Shown here: positions 7,756 through 14,460 of the stretch, piece by piece
Layout of the letters: the number at the start of each line of letters is the position of its first letter
How positions within the stretch are numbered: position 1 is the first letter of the stretch
Source of the DNA: a virus
IMG/VR virus record: IMGVR_UViG_3300033388_005746
Coordinates: 1-32,611 of that record
Length of the DNA stretch: 32,611 bases
Strand: one strand, 5' to 3'
Notes under the pieces: model-generated
What the model saw: the letters and a program-made list of their open reading frames with translations, nothing else
Databases searched by the model: none
Told to the model about the DNA's origin: nothing
Position numbers and translations under genes: made by a program

Positions 7756-7799
7756 TTAAGGAGTTACATAATCTGTAACTCCTTAAATTTAATATTTTT
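7756..7799 (+). terminator. Terminator after major capsid gene
   Basis: A perfect 12-bp stem (TTAAGGAGTTAC at 7756-7767 with 7775-7786) with a 7-base loop, followed by a T-rich tail ending in five T's at 7795-7799. Just before it lie two tandem copies of ATAATTAGT (7723-7740) and a 9-bp inverted repeat (7733-7741 with 7747-7755), so a second hairpin precedes the terminator. It would stop most capsid transcripts before the nuclease gene. Confidence 0.75.
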
Positions 7800-7820
7800 A
7801 ATAGAGGAAGAGCTTTCATT

Positions 7821-8771
7821 ATGGATAAAAAAGAAGTTGAGTTTGTTGAATGTCCTTATTGTGAAAAAACATATAAAACAAAAACAAGACTAAATATACA
7901 TTTACAGAGAATTCATAGTTTTACAAAAGAAGATGCTAAAAAATATTGTAAAGGTTTAAATGTTATCACATCTTCAGAAATAGCGTCAAGCAAAAACATT
8001 AAAAAAACATGTTTAAGTCGTTACGGTACAACGAACGGTGGTTGTTCTAAAGAAGCTTTAGAAAAGATAAAACAAACAAATCTAGAACGTTATGGTGTTG
8101 CGTATACTTGGCAAGATAATAACACAAAAAAGAAAATAAAACAAACAAATCTAGAACGTTATGGGACAGAAAATCCTATGCAAAATGACGAGATTTTTAA
8201 AAAACGAGAAGACACGTGTAAAGAAAAGTATGGATTTAAACAACATTTAAAATCCCCAATAATCCAACAAAAAATTTCTGATACTTGTATGGACAAATAT
8301 GGTGTTACTAGATATTGCGCTACAGATGAAGGTAAACAAAAACAAAAGGAAACTAATTTCAAAAAATATGGAATGTGGTATACTCAAACTGATGAACACG
8401 ACAAATATAATTATCAATGGAAAGATTATATATTTCCTTCCGGTAAGTCAATTAGATGTCAAGGATATGAGCCATTAGCTTTGAATGTTCTTTTAAATTC
8501 TTATGTAGAAAGGGAAATAATTACTTCTACTATTGAAATCAGAGAAAAGGTTGGAGATTTTTGGTATGATTTTGATAATAAAAAATCCCGATATTATCCC
8601 GATATTTTTATACCTAAAGAGAATTTAATAATAGAGGTTAAAAGTATCTATACATACTCGCAACAGAAAAAGAAAAATATTAAGAAAAAGGAAAGCTGTA
8701 TAAATAAGGGGTTCAAATTTGAATTTTGGGTATTTAATCCTAAAGATGAGTTAGTTGATATTATATTTTGA
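7821..8771 (+). CDS. Free-standing homing-type endonuclease (zinc finger, YG repeats, PD-(D/E)XK)
   Basis: A 316-aa mobile nuclease. It starts with a C2H2 zinc finger (C11, C14, H27, H32). Six consecutive 23-residue units follow, each centred on a (R/K)YG motif, with Tyr at 68, 91, 114, 137, 160 and 183. This repeat type is known from phage homing endonucleases and probably contacts DNA. The C-terminus looks like a PD-(D/E)XK fold related to Vsr-like homing nucleases: GYE at 215-217, PD at 260-261, and E272-V-K274. It sits between capsid and neck genes, which is typical for a homing gene invading a late region. It would cut genomes that lack it at the matching site. Its own ribosome-binding site (AGAGGAAGAG) and distinct A-rich composition fit an inserted cassette. 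Confidence 0.75.
   Translation: MDKKEVEFVECPYCEKTYKTKTRLNIHLQRIHSFTKEDAKKYCKGLNVITSSEIASSKNIKKTCLSRYGTTNGGCSKEALEKIKQTNLERYGVAYTWQDNNTKKKIKQTNLERYGTENPMQNDEIFKKREDTCKEKYGFKQHLKSPIIQQKISDTCMDKYGVTRYCATDEGKQKQKETNFKKYGMWYTQTDEHDKYNYQWKDYIFPSGKSIRCQGYEPLALNVLLNSYVEREIITSTIEIREKVGDFWYDFDNKKSRYYPDIFIPKENLIIEVKSIYTYSQQKKKNIKKKESCINKGFKFEFWVFNPKDELVDIIF
8067..8164 (+). repeat. 29-bp direct repeat inside the nuclease gene
   Basis: Identical 29-base copies at 8067-8095 and 8136-8164, 69 bases apart, encode the KQTNLERYG part of two adjacent 23-residue units. The DNA identity points to recent unit duplication. Confidence 0.9.
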
Positions 8772-8857
8772 GTTTTTATTATATTGAGATTTATGGTACT
8801 GTAACTTTGCGTATGTTTTATCTATTAAAAATTCATAAATAGGTAAAAAGGATTATT

Positions 8858-9610
8858 ATGAGCAATTACCTTAATTTTCAATTGCAAAGTGAAGATGATG
8901 TTAAAAATTGGATTATGATTCAATTGGGATATCCATTAGTACATGTAGAAATTACTGATGAACAATTAACATCTAATATTAATGATGCTATAGAAGAATT
9001 TACTAAATATGTAACTGAAGAAAGGGAATATATTGGATTAGATTTAGAAGATTATCAAACTAGTGGTTTTACTCTACCTAGTAATGTTACATCGGTATTT
9101 GCTTTAGAAGAAAGTAATATTTATGGTAGCACTACTGGCGGTGTGAATACTTTGTTTTCTGTCCAGAACACGATGTGGAACGCAGGTATGTTACCTATAC
9201 CTTCTAGTGGTAATAAGGGTTCATGGATTGATTATGAATTAGCAATGTCTTATGTAGATTTAATGCAACGTATGACAGCAGCTAAATTTTATTATGAATA
9301 TAATGAAAGAAGTCAATTGTTAGTATTGACACCTAATCCTTCAGATAAAAATATGAAAGGTATTATTTGTGTAGGTGCGAATATTATTAGAACTGATGAT
9401 CAACATTTTGGTGAAAGTTGGGTTAAACGTTTTGCTTTAGCATTATCAAAAATAATGGTTGGTAATGTAAGAACAAAATATCAAGGTACACAACTTCTTG
9501 GTGGTGGTTTAATAGATAATACATTAAAAGTTGAAGGTTTAAATGAAAAGGTTAGTTTATTACAAGAAGTAAAACAAACATTCCGTTTTGTTACGTTCTT
9601 TGTAGGATAA
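8858..9610 (+). CDS. 13: Neck protein (T4 gp13-like)
   Basis: A 250-aa protein with the pattern I associate with T4-type gp13 neck/head-completion proteins: an N-terminal IQLGYPLVHVEITDEQL segment (about 22-38), a helix with DAIEEFTKYV, and a C-terminal SWVKRFALALSKIMVGN (about 189-205) followed by QLLGGGLIDN. gp13 and gp14 form the neck that seals the packaged head and joins it to the tail. T4 gp13 is 309 aa. A gp14 partner is not evident next to it. AAAAAGG precedes the ATG. A one-mismatch late-promoter octamer lies only 17 bases upstream, probably too close to matter. Confidence 0.6.
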   Translation: MSNYLNFQLQSEDDVKNWIMIQLGYPLVHVEITDEQLTSNINDAIEEFTKYVTEEREYIGLDLEDYQTSGFTLPSNVTSVFALEESNIYGSTTGGVNTLFSVQNTMWNAGMLPIPSSGNKGSWIDYELAMSYVDLMQRMTAAKFYYEYNERSQLLVLTPNPSDKNMKGIICVGANIIRTDDQHFGESWVKRFALALSKIMVGNVRTKYQGTQLLGGGLIDNTLKVEGLNEKVSLLQEVKQTFRFVTFFVG

Positions 9611-9621
9611 GGAGATATAAT

Positions 9622-10161
9622 ATGAATTTTAATAAAATATACTATAATAAAATAGATTTATTTAAAGAGGCGAAAAAAGAGGAAGAAAATAATCCTCCAA
9701 ATGATTATAAAGTACCTCAAGAAGATGGAGATATTGAAAATAAAAAACAAGCTGAAAGGGAAGTAGATAAAGCAGTAGATAAAAAACAAGAAAAAGACAA
9801 TACCAAAGATATAGACAAGAAAATAGAAATCCTCGATGATAAGATGATAGATATGATAACTGGTGAAGTTGAAATGACATTATCTTCTATTTTTAAAGAA
9901 AAAGAGTATAGAATTAACATTAAATATTTACCTGATGGCAAATTCTCTGGATATGTTTCATATAATGATGAAGAAGACGCTAAAAGGGCTTATGAGAATA
10001 CTAATACTGTTGGTGAATTATTGAATTATATTAATATTCATGCAGAAAGTGATTCAAGTATTTATCCTGCTTTAAAGATACTTAAAAAAGAGTTGATAGC
10101 AATTAAACGTGATTACACACCTGAAGAAATTGCTGAATTAGCTTTAGAATTCCCAATTTAA
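9622..10161 (+). CDS. Unknown charged phage protein
   Basis: A 179-aa protein that I do not recognise. Residues 15-75 are extremely Lys/Glu/Asp-rich with little hydrophobic content (VDKAVDKKQEKDN), probably disordered or a charged helix. From about 77 a compact domain appears: IDMITGEVEMTLSSIF, then YRINIKYLPDGKFSGYVSY with a ferredoxin-like strand pattern, and a helical end (YTPEEIAELALEF). It sits 11 bases after the neck gene and 10 before a tail-tube-fold gene, all in one run, so a virion or assembly role is likely. AAGGAG precedes the ATG. Confidence 0.6.
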   Translation: MNFNKIYYNKIDLFKEAKKEEENNPPNDYKVPQEDGDIENKKQAEREVDKAVDKKQEKDNTKDIDKKIEILDDKMIDMITGEVEMTLSSIFKEKEYRINIKYLPDGKFSGYVSYNDEEDAKRAYENTNTVGELLNYINIHAESDSSIYPALKILKKELIAIKRDYTPEEIAELALEFPI

Positions 10162-10171
10162 AGGATTTAAA

Positions 10172-10693
10172 ATGCCTATTCCTGCTGATGCATATAATTT
10201 AAGTACAGGTACGAAATGGAAAATGTCTATCCCTTTCAAAGAGATAGATGAAGATGCAAATGTAGATAATCTAACATTAAATGTAACTGATATGACGTTA
10301 CCTGAGTTGGAAATTGTTCCAGCACATATGTCTATTAGGGGTAGAAGATTTAGTTTACCGACAGGTGTTAAAGAAGAAGATAAGTTAATAACAGTAGGTT
10401 ATATGTTATCTTCTAATTGGCATCAATATCGTTTTTTATATAAATGGTATGAAAAGGTAACAAATATTTATAATGGTACGGGGGAGTCATTAGATAATTC
10501 ATTAGTGGATATTTATGTAAAGGTTATATCTGAATATAAAAATACTATGTTTGACATAATTTTTAAGGGATGTTGGTTATCAAAATTGGGAAAAATTAAT
10601 TTAAATTACCAGACTGGTGTTAATGAAATTAATCATTCTTTTTCTTTTTATTACCAATTAATCGAATTTAAACAATTTGATTCAGTCGAATAA
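10172..10693 (+). CDS. Tail-tube-fold virion protein (gp19-related candidate)
   Basis: A 173-aa protein rich in beta strands. Its C-terminal pattern FKGCWLSKLGKINLNYQTG then INHSFSFYYQLIEF is typical of phage tail-tube and tube-associated proteins, where a strand meets the neighbouring subunit. The N-terminal half contains MTLPELEIVPAHMSIRGRRF, also tube-like. Another tube protein is encoded at 13872 and fits gp19 better, so this one may be a tube terminator, an initiator or an alternative tube protein. It lies in the neck cluster, so a tail-completion role at the head-tail joint is plausible. AAAGGA precedes the ATG. Confidence 0.5.
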   Translation: MPIPADAYNLSTGTKWKMSIPFKEIDEDANVDNLTLNVTDMTLPELEIVPAHMSIRGRRFSLPTGVKEEDKLITVGYMLSSNWHQYRFLYKWYEKVTNIYNGTGESLDNSLVDIYVKVISEYKNTMFDIIFKGCWLSKLGKINLNYQTGVNEINHSFSFYYQLIEFKQFDSVE

Positions 10694-10714
10694 AGCTAAT
10701 TTATTCGTTGAATT

Positions 10715-10722
10715 TATAAATA
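10715..10722 (+). promoter_or_regulatory. T4-type late promoter before small-gene cluster
   Basis: Exact TATAAATA 47 bases before the ATG at 10770. It may let the following small and replication-type genes be read late. Confidence 0.6.
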
Positions 10723-10769
10723 CTATAAACAATAAATAATTTCTTTTATAGAAATAAGGAGTAAATGAA

Positions 10770-11159
10770 ATGCATAGCAGAAACAATGACTTTATGAGAG
10801 CATATATGGAATCTCTTACAGATCGTGAAGCAGAAGCAAATTCTGTGGAAAAAAAGGATACAGTTGAAAATACTCGTGGAGAGCGTTTCATAGTAGAAGC
10901 GGTTTCTAAGAATTTTGATGATATTAAAGAATATGATAAAACAGGTGAAGCTACATCTTATCGTAAATATTCAAAACACGTAAACGAAAACACTCTTTGG
11001 GTTGCAGTTAAAGATGGAGCGAATGATATTTATGTATATCCTTATAATGATGAAGGTGTATGTAAAATTTATGAAACTGATCAAACTCTCAACGCTACCT
11101 ATAAACGTCATAATTCAATTATGGATATCTATAGTGAAATAACAAAGACAGAGGAATAA
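10770..11159 (+). CDS. Unknown 129-aa phage protein
   Basis: Not recognised. The first 45 residues are charged and probably flexible or helical (MRAYMESLTDREAEANSVEK). A small alpha/beta domain follows, with NTLWVAVKDGANDIYVYPYNDEG around 73-95 and a C-terminal helix. It has no membrane segment, signal peptide or Cys cluster. AAGGAG precedes the ATG, and the next gene starts one base after its stop, so the two are translationally linked. Confidence 0.6.
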   Translation: MHSRNNDFMRAYMESLTDREAEANSVEKKDTVENTRGERFIVEAVSKNFDDIKEYDKTGEATSYRKYSKHVNENTLWVAVKDGANDIYVYPYNDEGVCKIYETDQTLNATYKRHNSIMDIYSEITKTEE

Positions 11160-11160
11160 T

Positions 11161-11382
11161 ATGAAATACGAGAAGTGTTGTGAGTCGTGTAAATTTTTTG
11201 AGCCTAGGAATAAATTTTGTAGACGTTTTCCTCCTACGCCTATTGTAAAGGACACTGAAAATCGTTATAACTCTCATACAGGCGAAAAAGGAAAGAGAGA
11301 TTTCATTATATCTAAGTATCCAGTAATTGCTATGCCAGATTTAGATTGGTGTGGTGAATTTGAATCTTCAAATGTAATGTAA
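11161..11382 (+). CDS. Small four-to-five-Cys putative metal-binding protein
   Basis: A 73-aa protein that begins MKYEKCCESCKFFEP and has CRRFPPTP at 20-27 and DWCGEF near 62-67. Two Cys pairs close to the start (C6/C7, C10), plus C20 and C64, make a likely zinc or iron-sulfur site that closes the chain from end to end. Function unknown; I know small proteins of this CxxCxFF...CRRFPP...WCGEF pattern only as uncharacterised. The ATG lies one base after the upstream stop, with GAGGAAT as the ribosome-binding site inside the preceding gene. Confidence 0.6.
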   Translation: MKYEKCCESCKFFEPRNKFCRRFPPTPIVKDTENRYNSHTGEKGKRDFIISKYPVIAMPDLDWCGEFESSNVM

Positions 11383-11426
11383 TTAACCAGTATTTGAGAA
11401 AGTAAAAGTGAAAGAGAGAGATTATA

Positions 11427-12317
11427 ATGGCGATAAAACAGAATTTTAGTCCTCGTGGCTATTTAATATTAGATACGTCCTATTTCAATCATTATATGAT
11501 TGGTAGGGCGTTTAATCATTATGAAAAACATTTTGATGTTCCGAGTGATAAAAAAGAACTTTGGGAAATAGACTTTTCCGCAGTTCCTGAGTTTTTATCT
11601 ATATTGGCAAAAACCTATTTAGATGGATTGAATTTTATATTACGTTCATATAATATAAAAATGGGTAATATTATTTTCGCTACAGATTGTCATATTAAAA
11701 ATTGTTGGCGAATGGATATCTTCCCTGAGTATAAAATAGATAGATTAATTAAAAAGAGTGCTAAGGAAGGATTAAATAAAAGTCCTTTACATAAATTTAT
11801 AGGTAATATATTACTACCAAAAATCCTTAGGAAAAGAAACTATGGATTTGTATTAAATAATGATTACTCTGAAGGTGATGATATCATAGCAATATCTAAA
11901 AAGTATCTTCGACAAAAATATCCTGAAATGGAAATTGTTGTCTTAACTAATGATTCAGATATGTTACAACTTCATGATAATAAAACACATCTTTACAATT
12001 TTGAACACTATGATATAATGAAACGATCTATTGGATCTATTAAGAAGGATTTAATGTATAAAATCATCTTAGGAGATACATCTGATAGTATACCTTCATG
12101 TTTTCAAAAAGTGAAAGGTGATAAGGTACTATGTAGAGGGTGTGGTAAGAAAACAGCTAAAAAATTAGTTGATGATGTAGAACTCCTAAAAGAAAAATTT
12201 AAACAGTATCCAGATGCTGTAAAGGTTTATAAACGGAATAAAAGCATTATCGATCTTGACCTTATCCCTGAAGAAATTGTTAGAGATGTCTTGAAAATCC
12301 TTGTAGAACGTATATAA
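11427..12317 (+). CDS. rnh: 5'-3' exonuclease/flap nuclease (T4 RNase H-like)
   Basis: A 296-aa FEN-family nuclease. The metal-binding acidic residues are in place: D16 (LILDTSYF), D87 (FATD), E149/D151/D152 (EGDDIIA), D176 and D178 (TNDSDML), then D217/D220 in LGDTSDSIP, the helix-three-turn-helix region. WRMDIFPEYK at 94-103 is the usual substrate-contact stretch. The end DLIPEEIVRDVL aligns with the DYIPDNIASNIV end region of T4 RNase H. In T4 the enzyme removes RNA primers from lagging-strand fragments. This copy is about 30 residues shorter at the C-terminus than T4, where the tail has been linked to gp32 contact. A CxxC (C236, C239) sits in the H3TH region. It is unusual to find it amid late genes. 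Confidence 0.88.
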   Translation: MAIKQNFSPRGYLILDTSYFNHYMIGRAFNHYEKHFDVPSDKKELWEIDFSAVPEFLSILAKTYLDGLNFILRSYNIKMGNIIFATDCHIKNCWRMDIFPEYKIDRLIKKSAKEGLNKSPLHKFIGNILLPKILRKRNYGFVLNNDYSEGDDIIAISKKYLRQKYPEMEIVVLTNDSDMLQLHDNKTHLYNFEHYDIMKRSIGSIKKDLMYKIILGDTSDSIPSCFQKVKGDKVLCRGCGKKTAKKLVDDVELLKEKFKQYPDAVKVYKRNKSIIDLDLIPEEIVRDVLKILVERI

Positions 12318-12343
12318 TATTCTAACTAATAAATAGGATTTTT

Positions 12344-12937
12344 ATGTTAAAGTATATTCAAATTGTAAATTATATTGATATTTGTTCCACAGCATTTGTA
12401 CGATTTCTAAATGATATCCCTCATAACTATGATGAGGACAATGAATCTTTAGTAATTAATCTATCTAATCCGAAATATAAGGACATTCTTAAATATCATT
12501 TAGATAATGAAATTAAAGCTGTTTCGAATACTTACGGAAAAAAGACGATTTTTATTCACACATGTACTTTAAAAAACAATTGGAAGGGTTATAATATAAC
12601 TATAGACGAGACATGTTCATACAATAAATATGAAATTATTGATGATAGTCTTTTAATTGATGTGAATCTTTTAACTAAAATATTAGAGAGGAAATGGAAT
12701 GACATAAATAAAAAGAAGAATGTGATAACTATTTCAGACCAAAATATTGATGTAAATGATGTAGATAGACTCTTAATAGAGTTTATTGGGAATGAGTTCG
12801 TGACAAAATATAAATCAGATTATATAATAATTAACGATATTAATGCTAATTATTATGGAATCAAAACAGAGGACATGCCAGAAGATCTGGTAGACTCTAT
12901 TAAAAATAAACTAATAAACTATAACCTTTTAATTTAA
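12344..12937 (+). CDS. Unknown 197-aa phage protein
   Basis: Not recognised. It is a Lys/Asn/Ile-rich cytoplasmic-type protein with an N-terminal helix containing ICSTAFVRFLNDIP, beta strands such as KKTIFIHTC, and a helical C-terminal part (EDLVDSIKNKLINY). It has no signal peptide, membrane helix or known motif. It lies between the RNase H-like and Hint-like genes and 6 bases before the latter, so it belongs to the same operon. TAGGAT is a weak ribosome-binding site. Confidence 0.6.
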   Translation: MLKYIQIVNYIDICSTAFVRFLNDIPHNYDEDNESLVINLSNPKYKDILKYHLDNEIKAVSNTYGKKTIFIHTCTLKNNWKGYNITIDETCSYNKYEIIDDSLLIDVNLLTKILERKWNDINKKKNVITISDQNIDVNDVDRLLIEFIGNEFVTKYKSDYIIINDINANYYGIKTEDMPEDLVDSIKNKLINYNLLI

Positions 12938-12943
12938 AGGAAA

Positions 12944-13462
12944 ATGAATATGATTACTGATAGTGTTGTAATGGTAAAGATTAATGATGAAATTAAGAAT
13001 GTGAGCATTAGTGAACTTAAATCCTATATGGATAATCTAAGGGGATCTGATTTCATTCCTATGATTTTCGCTATGCCCTATAAACAAGAAGGCAGAGTTA
13101 AGGATTTTACCAATATTAAGTACATTAACGAAAAAGATACTAAACATGTGAATCTTTATAAGGTAGAAATCGAGAAACCTAATGGTGCTAGAAGTACATT
13201 TATTTCAGATAAAGATACCATGATTATGGCTCATAGTGTTTTTAAATTTTTCAAAATCAATGAATTCGAAAGAGTAGAGTATGATGATGTAAGTGATACT
13301 CGAAATAAAATTAAAAATATGACGTATTTTGATGATATTACTGGAATGAAATGTAAAGTTTGTTCAGTTACTCTTATTTCTAACGAGGAAAAGCCTTCCA
13401 AAATGTATTATTTGAAGACTAGAGCTAATAATGTATTTTGTAATGGTGTACTAATTAAATAA
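12944..13462 (+). CDS. Hint-domain-like protein (degenerate intein/Hedgehog fold)
   Basis: About 170 aa matching the pattern of a complete intein/Hint fold. ITDSVVMVKINDEIKNVSI at 4-22 resembles the first Hint block. STFISDKD near 84-91 lies where the second block has TxxH. KMYYLKTRANNVFCNGVLIK at 153-172 matches the terminal blocks (YxLxVxxxxxFxANGxLVHN). The key residues are missing: no Cys or Ser at position 1 (Met instead), no TxxH, and no final HN. AAAGG spacing favours the ATG at 12950, which would put Met exactly where Cys1 should be. It would therefore be a stand-alone, non-splicing domain of unknown use. The next gene starts in its stop codon (TAATG). Confidence 0.5.
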   Translation: MNMITDSVVMVKINDEIKNVSISELKSYMDNLRGSDFIPMIFAMPYKQEGRVKDFTNIKYINEKDTKHVNLYKVEIEKPNGARSTFISDKDTMIMAHSVFKFFKINEFERVEYDDVSDTRNKIKNMTYFDDITGMKCKVCSVTLISNEEKPSKMYYLKTRANNVFCNGVLIK

Positions 13463-13746
13463 TGACTCTGTTTGATTGTTTAAATGATATTATAAGGGAA
13501 AAAACAGGTACTCTCCATAAACAACCTGAATTTAAGAAGGTTTGGAGTACTTATATGATACTTAGATATTTAAGTATGGATAGTGATTTTATGGCAATTG
13601 CTGCCGAAATGAATCACTATCAAGAGATTTTAACTAGTGAACAAATGTATTTATTCTTAGTTAAAGTGGTCCCTTATAGATATAAATCATATATTACATA
13701 TATTAAACCTAAAACTAAACCTAAAAAGAAAGCTAAAAAGAAATAA
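13462..13746 (+). CDS. Clamp-loader small subunit-like protein (gp62-type candidate)
   Basis: A 94-aa basic helical protein. MTLFDCLNDIIREKT, YMILRYLSMDSDFMAIAAEMN and EQMYLFLVKVVPYRYKSYITY follow the pattern of short gp62-like clamp-loader small subunits of T4-type phages, which have an N-terminal FDFLNDI, a central LS...NEMN and a basic end. gp62 pairs with gp44 to load the sliding clamp gp45. T4 gp62 is twice as long (187 aa), and shorter versions occur in distant relatives. The Lys-rich tail (KPKTKPKKKAKKK) may contact DNA. It overlaps the Hint-like gene by one base (TAATG) and has no strong ribosome-binding site, so it depends on coupling. It is the last gene before a terminator. Confidence 0.5.
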   Translation: MTLFDCLNDIIREKTGTLHKQPEFKKVWSTYMILRYLSMDSDFMAIAAEMNHYQEILTSEQMYLFLVKVVPYRYKSYITYIKPKTKPKKKAKKK

Positions 13747-13771
13747 ATTATTTAGTTTTATTTCATATAGT

Positions 13772-13808
13772 AAATGGCCTATAGTTTGATGCTATAGGCC
13801 ATTTTTTT
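13772..13808 (+). terminator. Rho-independent terminator ending the small-gene cluster
   Basis: A perfect 13-bp stem (13772-13784 with 13792-13804, core GGCCTATAG/CTATAGGCC), a 7-base loop and seven T's (13802-13808). It separates the small-gene cluster from the tail module. Confidence 0.9.
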
Positions 13809-13820
13809 ATTCTCTGATAT

Positions 13821-13828
13821 TATAAATA
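13821..13828 (+). promoter_or_regulatory. T4-type late promoter before tail tube
   Basis: Exact TATAAATA 13 bases after the terminator and 43 before the tail-tube ATG. Confidence 0.7.
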
Positions 13829-13871
13829 TTATTAAGAAAAGATTTGTATTTATAATTTAAGGAGAAAATCA

Positions 13872-14444
13872 ATGGCTTTTCCAAAATCAATGGCTGAATA
13901 TTACTCCACTCTAAGAACAAAAGGCGTTAAGCTAACTCAGCAGTATCAAATGAATATCATTAATACTGGTATTACAGAAGTGGACAATATGCTTGCTGAA
14001 CTTACTATGTGGGCTAAAAGTGCTACTGCTCCCGGTAGAACTCAAAATTTTGCACCTATTCATTATTTAGCATATGAATTTAGTGTGCCGTCTAATTTCG
14101 ATATGACTAAAACGATTACACTTGATATCAATTGTGATGCTGCGTTAACTATTCGTGATGCTCTTCTTTTTTGGGCAGGTGTTATTAGTGATGCTGATAT
14201 TGAAGGTGGTTCTGTAGGTGGTGGTATTAAGAATATCTCACCAGCAGTTGGCAAACTTTATTTATTTAATGATCTAATGGATACTGTAACACATGAATAT
14301 GAGTTAGTGGGTCTTTATCCTACAAATATTGGTGATATTGCTTTCTCTAATGTAGAATCTAATATCGCTACATTTACCGCTGAATTTAGATATCAATACT
14401 GGAAGACTGTTAAGACTGTTAATACTAATTTAGATATCTCATAA
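13872..14444 (+). CDS. 19: Tail tube protein (T4 gp19-like)
   Basis: A 190-aa protein of the length and pattern of T4-type tail-tube proteins (T4 gp19 is 163 aa). It shows APGRTQNF and HYLAYEFSVPSNFDM at about 55-79, TIRDALLFWAGVI at about 94-106, KLYLFNDLMDTVTHEYELVGLYPTNIG, and the end TAEFRYQYWKT. YELVGLYP plus a terminal YQYW strand is the signature of this family. Stacked hexamers form the inner tube through which DNA passes. A strong AAGGAG site and its own late promoter fit high expression. No sheath gene (gp18) is visible, so it must lie outside the window. Confidence 0.8.
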   Translation: MAFPKSMAEYYSTLRTKGVKLTQQYQMNIINTGITEVDNMLAELTMWAKSATAPGRTQNFAPIHYLAYEFSVPSNFDMTKTITLDINCDAALTIRDALLFWAGVISDADIEGGSVGGGIKNISPAVGKLYLFNDLMDTVTHEYELVGLYPTNIGDIAFSNVESNIATFTAEFRYQYWKTVKTVNTNLDIS

Positions 14445-14460
14445 TTGAGGAGATTATCGA

